Part shown: piece by piece, positions 47,042 to 54,683 of the stretch
Position numbering within the stretch: the stretch's first letter is position 1
Layout: each line of letters opens with the position of its first letter
Assembly (NCBI RefSeq): GCF_002117005.1
Contig: NZ_CP021023.1
Location: 806,001-870,000, forward strand
Direction of reading: 5' to 3'
Source: Sedimentisphaera salicampi
GTDB lineage: Bacteria > Planctomycetota > Phycisphaerae > Sedimentisphaerales > Sedimentisphaeraceae
DNA length: 64,000 nt
Made by a program: the position numbers and the translations under genes
The notes under the pieces: model-generated
Databases searched by the model: none
Told to the model about the DNA's origin: nothing
What the model saw: only the letters and a program-made list of their open reading frames with translations

Positions 47042-48997
47042 TTATTCGGCAGGATACATTCCTGAATCGAGCCATTGGGTTACCATTACCATGAAATCAT
47101 CCATATTAACGGCGCAGTCGCCTGTCAGATCGTACCATACAAGATCTTTCAGGCAAATTGTTTCGCCCGTTTCGTCCTGATACAAACCGGCAATATGTTC
47201 CGAGCTCAGTGCGTAATTATACACCTGAATATCATCAAGTGCACCATCAAAACGCTGGCCGATGTCATCGCCAATTCTGCCAATGTAGAATGTGGAGTCT
47301 TCGCCGCCCTGCATCGGATAGTCTGATTCACCTGCAAACTGGCCGTTGAGATACACTCTGCCGACTTCGCCGGTGTAAACTGCTGCGAAATGATACCATT
47401 CATTCGGCTGTACTGAATCCTGACCGGAGGTAACGTAACCATCTCCCCACGACTGCATTACGAGCTGCTTTGCAGGGCCGTCAACAAGAACCATGAACAT
47501 ATTATCATCATTGCTGGTCCAGTCGTCGCGTTTAGAAACGAGTACATTCCAGTCAACACTCGGATCGCTGTGCTGAGTCCACTTGAACCATCCGCTAACA
47601 GTAAACTGATCTGAATATTCTGCCGGGTTAAATGCTCCTGCATCTGCCCAACCATCATTTTCATAAATCTTTACAGCACCGTTGGCCTTTAAAGTATTCG
47701 GGTCCTGATCGCCGTTTACGAAACCGTCAACAAATTCCGGAGTTCCGCCAACAGCGGCGTCAATCCCTGAACTGGTGAGGTCTATATACTGATTTTCGGT
47801 ATAATCGCTGTCATCAAGGCTCCAGTGCGCTAATTTACGGCGAATGCCGAGTGAAACCACATCGGAATGAAGTGTAAGGGAACCGGAAGAAACTGCACAG
47901 TAATAGAATGCCTCATCAGTCAAGTCCACATCAGTAAGCGTCAATGCAGCCTCGCTGGTGAGTGCCTGATCGCCATCGTCAACAACATCATCTGCGGACT
48001 TATACCATTGATAGGATATTGTTGAGTCAAACAAGGTTTCGGCTGCGACCGTAAAGTCCACGTCGCTTCCAGAATCAGCTACCACAGTCTCGGGCTGTTC
48101 AATAATAGACAAGGTTACATAGCTGCCGAAAGACCAAACCGGCCCTTGAATGGTTTCAGGGTCTTCAGGCCCGCTTACACCGCCGCCTGCAAGGGTAACG
48201 CCCTCATCTATCCGCCAAAGGTATTGTTTATTGAAAGACAAACCTGTCAGCGTGTATGTCCCTGTTGGGCCGTCAGCGTTTACATCATCCTGAAGCGTCC
48301 ATCCGCTGCCATCGTTGAGATAAACATAGTGGGTAACTATATTTGGGTCAGTAATGGTCGGATCAGAAATTTTCAGCCCTGTCTTCCAGCTCAAGTCAAC
48401 ATCACAAGCTTCATTCTGGACAGTTCCAACATCCTGAGCACCGTTTTCCGGCACAGGGTCCCATGCAGACGGTCCGAACAGAGCAATATTGTCAACTTTA
48501 ACAGCGCCATTGAAACTGTTATAAACTCCGTTACTGAGTTCAACAGCAGCTTCGGCAACATTTGCAAAATCCACTGTAAACTGGCCGGTCAGTGTGTTCC
48601 ATCCGAATCCGGTATGTTCAGTAATCTCTTCTAAGACTATGTCGCCGACCCAGTCTCCCTGATCATCAAAGCACTGAATTCTGAAGAGATAACCTTCGGT
48701 TTGCGGAGTAGCGGATACCCATGTTGCATAGTCAATACTGTAACCAAGCTCCATTCCCTGATAAACCGAAAACCGTTCACTGCGAGCAAAAGCTCCATAG
48801 TCTTCAGGGTTTTCAAGATTCGCTTCATTACTGTCCATGTACAGCTCACCGTTGGCGAATGAAAGGTTTTGACCACCCCACGAACCGGTTTCCGGCCAAT
48901 TGGCATTACCATCGGCAAAATCACCGTTAGTAATAAGATTAGCCTGCGCAATTCCTGTTATAGCTAATATCAGTAAAAAATAAAAAGTCTTATTCAT
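47042..48997 (-). CDS. Secreted LamG protein with CBM4-like, Fn3-like, Ig-like and dockerin-like modules
   Basis: 651 aa with a signal peptide (1-19, ending AQA). The CBM4-like module (20-175) is about 70% identical by eye to the whole PEP-CTERM protein at 50730-51332. A fibronectin-like region (178-290), an Ig-like domain (298-385, DEAFYYCAV), LamG (388-605) and a C-terminal dockerin-like repeat (610-651, DLTGDCAVNMDDFMVMVTQW) follow. No catalytic motif is seen; a carbohydrate-binding or cell-surface role is inferred. AAGGAG is six bases before the ATG. It is last in an operon with the 537-aa protein (37 bp upstream) and the PEP-CTERM protein, ending at a clear terminator. Confidence 0.8.
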   Translation of the reverse strand: MNKTFYFLLILAITGIAQANLITNGDFADGNANWPETGSWGGQNLSFANGELYMDSNEANLENPEDYGAFARSERFSVYQGMELGYSIDYATWVSATPQTEGYLFRIQCFDDQGDWVGDIVLEEITEHTGFGWNTLTGQFTVDFANVAEAAVELSNGVYNSFNGAVKVDNIALFGPSAWDPVPENGAQDVGTVQNEACDVDLSWKTGLKISDPTITDPNIVTHYVYLNDGSGWTLQDDVNADGPTGTYTLTGLSFNKQYLWRIDEGVTLAGGGVSGPEDPETIQGPVWSFGSYVTLSIIEQPETVVADSGSDVDFTVAAETLFDSTISYQWYKSADDVVDDGDQALTSEAALTLTDVDLTDEAFYYCAVSSGSLTLHSDVVSLGIRRKLAHWSLDDSDYTENQYIDLTSSGIDAAVGGTPEFVDGFVNGDQDPNTLKANGAVKIYENDGWADAGAFNPAEYSDQFTVSGWFKWTQHSDPSVDWNVLVSKRDDWTSNDDNMFMVLVDGPAKQLVMQSWGDGYVTSGQDSVQPNEWYHFAAVYTGEVGRVYLNGQFAGESDYPMQGGEDSTFYIGRIGDDIGQRFDGALDDIQVYNYALSSEHIAGLYQDETGETICLKDLVWYDLTGDCAVNMDDFMVMVTQWLDSGMYPAE

Positions 48998-49034
48998 ATC
49001 TTTCTCCTTATATTGATTTATTCAATTAATCTAT

Positions 49035-50648
49035 TTAGAAGGCCTGTGGAGTGTAATTACCGTCATTCAGCCATTCCTCTGCAAGCAGAGAGAAATCAAC
49101 GAAATCTACTACGCAATCACCATTCAGGTCAACTTCCGGCCTTAGTTCCTCCAGACAGCGGCGATCACCTGTCTCATCGTAATACAGGTCGTATATATCT
49201 GTGTCAGAGAGAGCATAGTTGAAGACCTTGAAGTCATCAATTGCACCATCAAACCATTCTGCGGTGCTGTCATTGCGGCCAATCCAGAACGTGGCATCAC
49301 TCTTGGTTCCCATAACATAGTTATCATTCGCAGCCTCAAGTTCACTGTTCAGCCATATTTCAGCGCGCTGACTTGAATCATAAGTTATAACCAGATGATG
49401 CCATTGTCCGGGTGTTATTGCACCGCCGCCGGTACCAATCCAGCCGCCTCCGGGTGTTTCCATAATTACAGCTCCGTCCCAATCATCATATACGTGCACC
49501 ATATACTGAATAGAATCGAAGCCCCAGCCGTCTCGTTTAGACCATAGATTGTTGTAAACCGAATCAAGGCCTGTATCGTTCCAATTGAGCCAGAGACTAA
49601 CCGACCATTCGCCTGATTCTGCAGCAGGGTCAAATGTGCCAGCGTTGGCTGTTCCGGCGAGATGATCAATTTCAACAGCACCGTTTGGTTTTAAGTTTTC
49701 AATATCCTGATCGCCTGTTACTACGCCGTCAACAAAGTTCACCGGTACAGATTGTTCTATATTTGCGTTATGCCCGTTACCTGTTAGATCGGAATAATAA
49801 TTGGGGTCTGACCCCGCGACATCAGCCTCGTCCATACTCCAGTGCGCCACAAGGTCGCCAAAACTCAAGAATGCAGCATTGGTAGTTATAGTACTTGAAT
49901 TTACTGATGCTTCACAGTAATAAAAACCAGTGTCAGCGGATGTTACATCAGCAATAGTCAATGTTGCTGCTGTCTCTCCGGAAAGCAGCTGGTCATCTTC
50001 GCCGCCAATAATTGAATCGGCAGACTTGTACCATTGGTATGATGGAGTATTTCCGGAAGCAGCGTCTGCTTCAGCAGTAAAGCTAACATCATCACCTTCA
50101 TTTGCCAATACACCTTCCGGCTGGGTAACGATCCAAAGGTCTGCCTCAATTAAAATATTATCAATTATCAAGTCGCCGGTGAAATCATTGAATACACCCA
50201 AACTAACACGAACATCAGCTGTGGAAGTGCCGGCGGGAGCTGAAGCTGAACCACTCGCTGTTATTGTTGAGCTCCCTGTATCAGCCAGATCTACATTCTC
50301 CTCGCCGAGAAAAGAGCCGCTGGAATCGAAAAACCTCAACTGAAACAAACCGGCCAAATCATCGCTGGAAAAATTGTCTACCGAATACTCAAAGCTGTAA
50401 TTGTATGTTGTAGCAGAAGCGCTGAATTTGTCGCTTATTATATCAGCATGGTCGCTGGCAGCGTCTGTACGCAGATATCCGTCGTTATAAGAGAAATCAA
50501 CTACACCGTTGCCCCCAGTACCGCTGTTCCAATACTGGTCTGGCGGATCCGCTTCAAAGTCTCCGTTAGGCAGAATATTTGCCTCCGCGGCAACACCCAT
50601 AAACCCAATGAAAGCTAAAACCAAAAAATAGCTAATGCTTTTTTTCAT
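49035..50648 (-). CDS. Secreted LamG protein with Ig-like and dockerin-like modules
   Basis: 537 aa from the ATG at 50646-50648, which has AAGGAG six bases upstream; a longer in-frame start nine codons earlier lacks one. Signal peptide (about 1-23, ending AEA), an N-terminal CBM4-like module (about 24-170, NILPNGDFEADPPDQYW), Ig-like domain (about 175-265, SADTGFYYCEA), LamG (about 275-485) and a terminal calcium-loop repeat (VDLNGDCVVDFVDFSLLAEEWL). It has no recognised catalytic residues. It lies between the PEP-CTERM gene (81 bp) and the 651-aa gene (37 bp), all on the minus strand. Confidence 0.8.
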   Translation of the reverse strand: MKKSISYFLVLAFIGFMGVAAEANILPNGDFEADPPDQYWNSGTGGNGVVDFSYNDGYLRTDAASDHADIISDKFSASATTYNYSFEYSVDNFSSDDLAGLFQLRFFDSSGSFLGEENVDLADTGSSTITASGSASAPAGTSTADVRVSLGVFNDFTGDLIIDNILIEADLWIVTQPEGVLANEGDDVSFTAEADAASGNTPSYQWYKSADSIIGGEDDQLLSGETAATLTIADVTSADTGFYYCEASVNSSTITTNAAFLSFGDLVAHWSMDEADVAGSDPNYYSDLTGNGHNANIEQSVPVNFVDGVVTGDQDIENLKPNGAVEIDHLAGTANAGTFDPAAESGEWSVSLWLNWNDTGLDSVYNNLWSKRDGWGFDSIQYMVHVYDDWDGAVIMETPGGGWIGTGGGAITPGQWHHLVITYDSSQRAEIWLNSELEAANDNYVMGTKSDATFWIGRNDSTAEWFDGAIDDFKVFNYALSDTDIYDLYYDETGDRRCLEELRPEVDLNGDCVVDFVDFSLLAEEWLNDGNYTPQAF

Positions 50649-50681
50649 AATTTTCTCCTTACTAAAGAATTTCATTTAATA

Positions 50682-50713
50682 GAAGGGGCTTGAATACCAT
50701 CAAGGCTCCCTTC
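50682..50713 (-). terminator. Hairpin between the PEP-CTERM gene and the 537-aa gene
   Basis: On the minus strand GAAGGGAGCCTTGA pairs with TCAAGCCCCTTC with two bulges, followed by TATTAAATG. It may partly terminate or attenuate after the PEP-CTERM gene. The U-tract is weak. Confidence 0.4.
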
Positions 50714-50729
50714 AGTTCACATAACGTTT

Positions 50730-51332
50730 TTACGCTGAGCGTCTTTTCCTCATCATTGCTGCAGCGCCTAATCCGAGAAGTGAAAGCGAAGCCGGCTCGG
50801 GAACTATCGAAACATTATCAACCTTAACAGCTCCGTTGAAATTGTTATAGGTTCCGTTACTCAATTCAACAGCAGCTAACGCCGCATTTTCGAGCCCCAC
50901 TGTAGTCTGGCCTGTGAGCGTGTTCCAACTGAACCCCGTATGATCAGTAATCTCTTCTAACACAGTATCCCCAATCCAGTTTTCCTGTTCATCATAGAAC
51001 TGAAGTCTGAAGAGATACCCTTCAGTCTGGGGGGTCGAGGATATCCATGTAGCATAGTCAATGCTGTAATCAAGCTGCATACCCTGATAAACCGAAAAGC
51101 GATCACTGCGTGCGTTAGCCCCATAGTCTTCAGTGTTTTCAAGATTCTCAGCATTAGTGTCCATGTACAACTCACCGTTGTCAAATGTAAGAGTTGCACC
51201 GCCCCAGTTGCCTCTTTCCGGCCAATTGTCAGTCCCGTTTGCGAAATCACCATTGGCAATATAATTCGCATGAGAACTAACTGCTATAGCTGCAACAGCA
51301 GCTAACATTAAAATACTTTTTACTTTTTCCAT
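50730..51332 (-). CDS. PEP-CTERM sorting-domain protein with single CBM4-like module
   Basis: 200 aa. A signal peptide (1-22), one CBM4-like beta-sandwich (about 23-175) and a C-terminal PEP-CTERM signal (178-200: PEPASLSLLGLG, hydrophobic run, then MRKRRSA). The signal should be recognised by an exosortase, which is not in this window, and handled as a surface or extracellular-matrix protein. The module is a close paralogue of residues 20-175 of the 651-aa protein two genes downstream. GAGGG precedes the ATG by seven bases. An IS3 element ends 98 bp upstream, which may have removed or replaced the native promoter. Confidence 0.88.
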   Translation of the reverse strand: MEKVKSILMLAAVAAIAVSSHANYIANGDFANGTDNWPERGNWGGATLTFDNGELYMDTNAENLENTEDYGANARSDRFSVYQGMQLDYSIDYATWISSTPQTEGYLFRLQFYDEQENWIGDTVLEEITDHTGFSWNTLTGQTTVGLENAALAAVELSNGTYNNFNGAVKVDNVSIVPEPASLSLLGLGAAAMMRKRRSA

Positions 51333-51430
51333 TTTTTTACCCTCGAAAAATTAATAAAACAATTTACACAATTTTCTTTACTGTGCTCACACCTTAAAAT
51401 AAGCGCGAGCACACCTTTAAAAAACGCTTT

Positions 51431-51455
51431 TGTCTAGTCCTGAGTATAGTTGACA
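51431..51455 (+). repeat. IS3 left terminal inverted repeat
   Basis: 25 bp, starting TG and matching the right end at about 20 positions, with one gap. It contains a -35-like TTGACA. Confidence 0.8.
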
Positions 51456-51494
51456 GATATCAGAATAGATGTTAATTAAATTTCAGGAATATTT

Positions 51495-51911
51495 ATGAAA
51501 GACAAAAGACCTACAGGCACTCGTTATAGTGAAGCATTTAAGTTGCAAGTGGTAAATGAGCTTGAATCTGGTAAACTCTCATGTATAAATGAAGCCAATA
51601 TTCGTTATGGAATAGCAGGAAGCCACACCGTTAAGCGTTGGCTTAAGAAATACGGCCGAAACCATTTAATACCAAAGAGGATACGCGTGGAAAGACCAGA
51701 TGAACATGACCGGTTAAAGCAATTAAAAGCAGAGAACAAAGAGCTGAAAGAAGCTCTCGCAGATGCTTATTTAGAAAAGCTTGTAAGTGATTCTCGATTT
51801 GAAGTTACCTGTGAGCAGTTTGGCTTGGACAGTGAAGAAGTCAAAAAAAAACTAGATACGAAACGGCACACAAGGCTTACAAAAGGGCTTCAGAAAAGGA
51901 AGAAAAAGTAA
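51495..51911 (+). CDS. IS3-family transposase OrfA
   Basis: 138 aa. The N-terminal 55 residues are a helix-turn-helix of the IS3 OrfA/Tnp_1 type (YSEAFKLQVVNELESG, HTVKRWLKKYG). A short leucine-zipper-like coiled coil (about 72-100) follows, used in this family for dimerisation. AGGA lies six bases before the ATG. A run of nine A's at 51843-51851, inside the gene, is the probable -1 frameshift site for making the OrfAB fusion. OrfA alone would act as DNA-binding regulator of transposition. Confidence 0.9.
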   Translation: MKDKRPTGTRYSEAFKLQVVNELESGKLSCINEANIRYGIAGSHTVKRWLKKYGRNHLIPKRIRVERPDEHDRLKQLKAENKELKEALADAYLEKLVSDSRFEVTCEQFGLDSEEVKKKLDTKRHTRLTKGLQKRKKK

Positions 51912-51973
51912 CCATAACTGAAATATGCTGCGCATCAGGCATAAGCCGCCAGTATTTTTATAAGACTCGTAAA

Positions 51974-52726
51974 GTGCGTCAAAAGCAGCTTATTGATGAG
52001 GCTTTTATAATGGATTTGGTAAACCAGGAGCGTTCCTTGCAGCCTCAATTAGGCTGCAGAAAGCTCTTGTCGCTGATATCTGAGGACTTATCAGAAGCGG
52101 GGGTTAGTATAGGTCGAGATCGGTTTTTCGATTTGATGGGCAAGTTTAATAAGCTGATCAAGCCTAAAAGACGCAGCACCTCAACGACTAACAGCCGGCA
52201 CAGGTTTCGGGTCTATAGTAATAAGCTTAAAGATATGAATCTGCAAGGCCCAAATGAGGCAATTGTAAGTGATATAACTTATATACGCACCGATCAGGGT
52301 TTTGTCTATCTTGCTCTTGTAATGGATGCCTTCAGCCGCAAGGTCATAGGTTATGATTGCAGTGATAGTCTTGAGGCCGAGGGTTGTTTAAGAGCCTTGA
52401 ACCGAGCATTGAAGCAGATCCCCACCTCAGCAAAGGCGGTTCATCATTCCGATCGAGGCTGCCAGTACTGCTGCAATGCTTATATTGATATGCTCCAAGA
52501 AGCTGGTATTGGTATCAGCATGACAGAAGATAAACATTGTTATGAAAATGCTAAGGCAGAGCGGCTTAACGGAATAATGAAACATGAATATGGTTTGTGC
52601 AATACCTTTGCGAAAAAGGAACATGCCTATGAGGCAGTAAAACAAGCGGTGTTGCTTTATAATACCCGCCGCCCGCATGCAGCATTAGGCTATCGAATAC
52701 CAGAGGCGGTGCACTTGGCAGCGTGA
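51974..52726 (+). CDS. IS3-family transposase OrfB (DDE integrase)
   Basis: Shown from a GTG at 51974 (250 aa), but the -1 frame is open back through the OrfA gene to the A9 run at 51843-51851. The true product is therefore probably an OrfAB fusion made by frameshifting; the upstream frame reads naturally (EICCASGISRQYFYKTRK). The catalytic triad is visible: Asp in VSDITYI, Asp in HHSDRG, and Glu 36 residues later in AKAERLNG (D-35-E). The C-terminal YNTRRPHAALGYRIP is typical of IS3 elements. No interruption is seen, so the element may be active. Confidence 0.9.
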   Translation: MRQKQLIDEAFIMDLVNQERSLQPQLGCRKLLSLISEDLSEAGVSIGRDRFFDLMGKFNKLIKPKRRSTSTTNSRHRFRVYSNKLKDMNLQGPNEAIVSDITYIRTDQGFVYLALVMDAFSRKVIGYDCSDSLEAEGCLRALNRALKQIPTSAKAVHHSDRGCQYCCNAYIDMLQEAGIGISMTEDKHCYENAKAERLNGIMKHEYGLCNTFAKKEHAYEAVKQAVLLYNTRRPHAALGYRIPEAVHLAA

Positions 52727-52779
52727 TATATTCCTCCGTTCCGGTCGCCCTTCGGGCTCCCTCCACTACGGAATATATC
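52725..52779 (+). terminator. Hairpin at the end of the transposase gene
   Basis: GATATATTCC (52725-52734) and GGAATATATC (52770-52779) form a 10-bp stem enclosing a second small hairpin GCCC-TTC-GGGC (52747-52757). It overlaps the OrfB stop codon. There is no clear U-tract, so it may protect or regulate the mRNA rather than terminate. Confidence 0.5.
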
Positions 52780-52811
52780 GTTAAATCGTAATAGAAAAGA
52801 GAAAAGAAAAG

Positions 52812-52837
52812 TGTCAACTTTAAACCAGGACTTGACA
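52812..52837 (-). repeat. IS3 right terminal inverted repeat
   Basis: 26 bp complementary to the left end, ending in CA as usual for IS3-family elements. Confidence 0.8.
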
Positions 52838-53204
52838 TTGCTCACTACCTGCTTATCACATCTCCTTTCTTGTCTGCGGCTAATCCTGCCTGCTGTATTG
52901 TTGAGAAAAAGCCAAACCCTTCTATTCATAATTTTTACGCTTTCAAAGCCAATCAAATTTTGCCAAATTATGCCGTATTACGCATATGATAAGAGCAGTT
53001 TAAAAAATCAAAGCTCATCGAAATCCAAGCCCCTGAAATCACCTCTATTTCTGCCTGAAAAAGGCTGGAGTACTATTAAAAACATTTTTAAGTATTTCAT
53101 AGCAGGTCTTCGGCCAAGTACGAGGGCTCAGTTTACAAATATAAGAAATATCAACATCTAAATGAAGGCCATTTTGCGTTAATATAAAGCCATTTTCCGC
53201 AAAT
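52838..53204. other. Intergenic region without recognisable gene
   Basis: Between the IS right end and the sugar porter terminator I see no SD-supported frame. Two short direct repeats, GCCATTTTGCG (53168-53178) and GCCATTTTCCGC (53189-53200), are the only structure noted. Confidence 0.4.
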
Positions 53205-53235
53205 AAAAAAGCTGTTTAATCCTCACAAACATTGC
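53205..53235 (-). terminator. Terminator of the sugar porter operon
   Basis: On the minus strand GC-AA-TGTTT pairs with AAACAGC across a short loop (53211-53235), followed by TTTTTT (53205-53210). It lies 54 bp after the sugar porter stop. The stem is short. Confidence 0.5.
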
Positions 53236-53288
53236 CTATTCTGCCTTAGTTTAATTTCAATCTTCCCCTGCTGAAAAATGCACTCGTT

Positions 53289-54674
53289 TTACAACCAGCT
53301 TTTGGCTATCTCTTCAAGGCTTTTGCCTTTTGTTTCCGGCACAAAGAAAAGAACGAACAAAAATGCTGCTCCGCACACGCCGGCATAAATCCAAAATACC
53401 GAGCCTTTAAAGGTTTCAAGCATATAAGGGAAAAACACAGAGACAAGAAAGCAGGCTGTCCACAGACACACAGTGGCAACAGACATTGCTCTGCCTCGAA
53501 TTTTTGTCGGAAATATTTCAGATATTACTACCCAGACAACCGGCCCCATAGCTACGGCAAATGAAGCAACATAGGTCAATACAAAAAGCAGCACCCATGG
53601 GCCTTCAAACTGTTCCATTCGAATTGCCCTGCCGAGCAGCAGCAAACTTATCCCCATCCCGGCACTTGCAATCAACAATAAAGGCTTCCTTCCAAGCTTA
53701 TCCACAACAGCAATAGCCACAACAGTAAAGGTTAAATTCACAATTCCCACAATAACAGTATCTGAAAGAGCCGATTCCGCTGTCAATCCTGCGTTTTTGA
53801 AAATTTCCGGAGCATAGTATAGAACGATATTTATTCCGGTGATTTGCTGGAGGATGGCGAGTCCTGCACCGATAATCAAAGCCATCCTTATCCCGGGTTT
53901 GAACAGATCCCAAATCGAGCCGCTCTCCATTGCGATGGTATCCTTTATTTCTTTTAATTCGGCTTCAGCATGCTCACTGCCGCCCACCTTTGTAAGGATA
54001 TTTCTCGCCTTCTTTTCTTTGCCTGCTTCTGTTAACCACCTCGGACTTTCCGGAACCAAAAAAAGCAAACCAAAAAACAGTATCGCCGGCACCGCTTCCG
54101 AGCCGAACATCCATCTCCAGCCGTACTCAACATTCCAAGCTTCGCCGCCCTGGCGAGCAATCATAGTGTTTACAAAATAGACAACCAGCATTCCGCCTAT
54201 AATGGCAAACTGGTTTAAGGAAACCAGCCGCCCCCTTATTCTGGCTGGGGATATTTCAGCTATATACAAAGGCGACAGCATTGAGGCAGCTCCTACTCCT
54301 AACCCACCTACAATCCTGGCGATAATAAAATCAAATAATTGATAAGGCATAGCCGACCACATCGCAGAGATAAAGAACATTCCCCCCGCAAGCATCATAA
54401 CACGCTTCCTGCCAAAACGGTCGCTAAGCGTCCCTGCAAACATAGCCCCGAAAATACATCCAACAAGTGCAGCGGAGGCAGCCCAGCCGGTCATCATAGA
54501 ATTCAGTTCAAAACGGGTGCGCAGAAAACCAATCGCACCGGAAATTACCGCTGTATCATAACCAAACAGCAAACCGCCAAGGGCAGCTACTGCCGCAACA
54601 ACAGCTACGTAACTCAAACTTCCCTGCGATATTGCAGAGGGCTGATTAACAGTATTCATTCCATTTTCAGTCAT
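53289..54674 (-). CDS. MFS sugar porter, XylE-like (sugar:H+ symporter)
   Basis: 461 aa with about twelve membrane helices. All sugar-porter signatures are present: GYDTAVISGA (about 38-47), DRFGRKR, PESPRWL, QQITGINIVLYYAP, DKLGRKP, GPVVWVVISEIFPTKIRGRAMS and PETKGKSLEEI. The closest well-known relatives are the xylose (XylE), galactose and arabinose:proton symporters. AAAGG is six bases before the ATG. The start is 9 bp after the URO-D-family gene, so co-transcription is likely; the GH120 beta-xylosidase lies upstream of that. Xylose import fits the context best, but specificity is inferred. Confidence 0.9.
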   Translation of the reverse strand: MTENGMNTVNQPSAISQGSLSYVAVVAAVAALGGLLFGYDTAVISGAIGFLRTRFELNSMMTGWAASAALVGCIFGAMFAGTLSDRFGRKRVMMLAGGMFFISAMWSAMPYQLFDFIIARIVGGLGVGAASMLSPLYIAEISPARIRGRLVSLNQFAIIGGMLVVYFVNTMIARQGGEAWNVEYGWRWMFGSEAVPAILFFGLLFLVPESPRWLTEAGKEKKARNILTKVGGSEHAEAELKEIKDTIAMESGSIWDLFKPGIRMALIIGAGLAILQQITGINIVLYYAPEIFKNAGLTAESALSDTVIVGIVNLTFTVVAIAVVDKLGRKPLLLIASAGMGISLLLLGRAIRMEQFEGPWVLLFVLTYVASFAVAMGPVVWVVISEIFPTKIRGRAMSVATVCLWTACFLVSVFFPYMLETFKGSVFWIYAGVCGAAFLFVLFFVPETKGKSLEEIAKSWL

Positions 54675-54683
54675 TTAAAACCT

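Larger units (their letters stand above)
51431..52837 (+). mobile_element. Complete IS3-family insertion sequence (1407 bp)
   Basis: Imperfect terminal inverted repeats bound two overlapping-frame transposase genes. The left end (51431-51455) begins TGTCTAGTCCTG and the right end, read inward (52837-52812), begins TGTCAAGTCCTG; both end AGTTGACA. No convincing target duplication is visible (TTT left, TTG right). TTGACA in the left repeat (51450-51455) with TTAATT (51472-51477, 16-bp spacer) may be the transposase promoter. Confidence 0.88.

Noticed and set aside
51420-52845. Target-site duplication of the IS3 element
   Set aside because: Flanking bases (TTT left, TTG right) do not give a convincing 3-4 bp duplication.
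52811-53161. 116-aa plus-strand frame after the IS
   Set aside because: Starts within the IS right end and has no SD or recognisable motif; probably chance.
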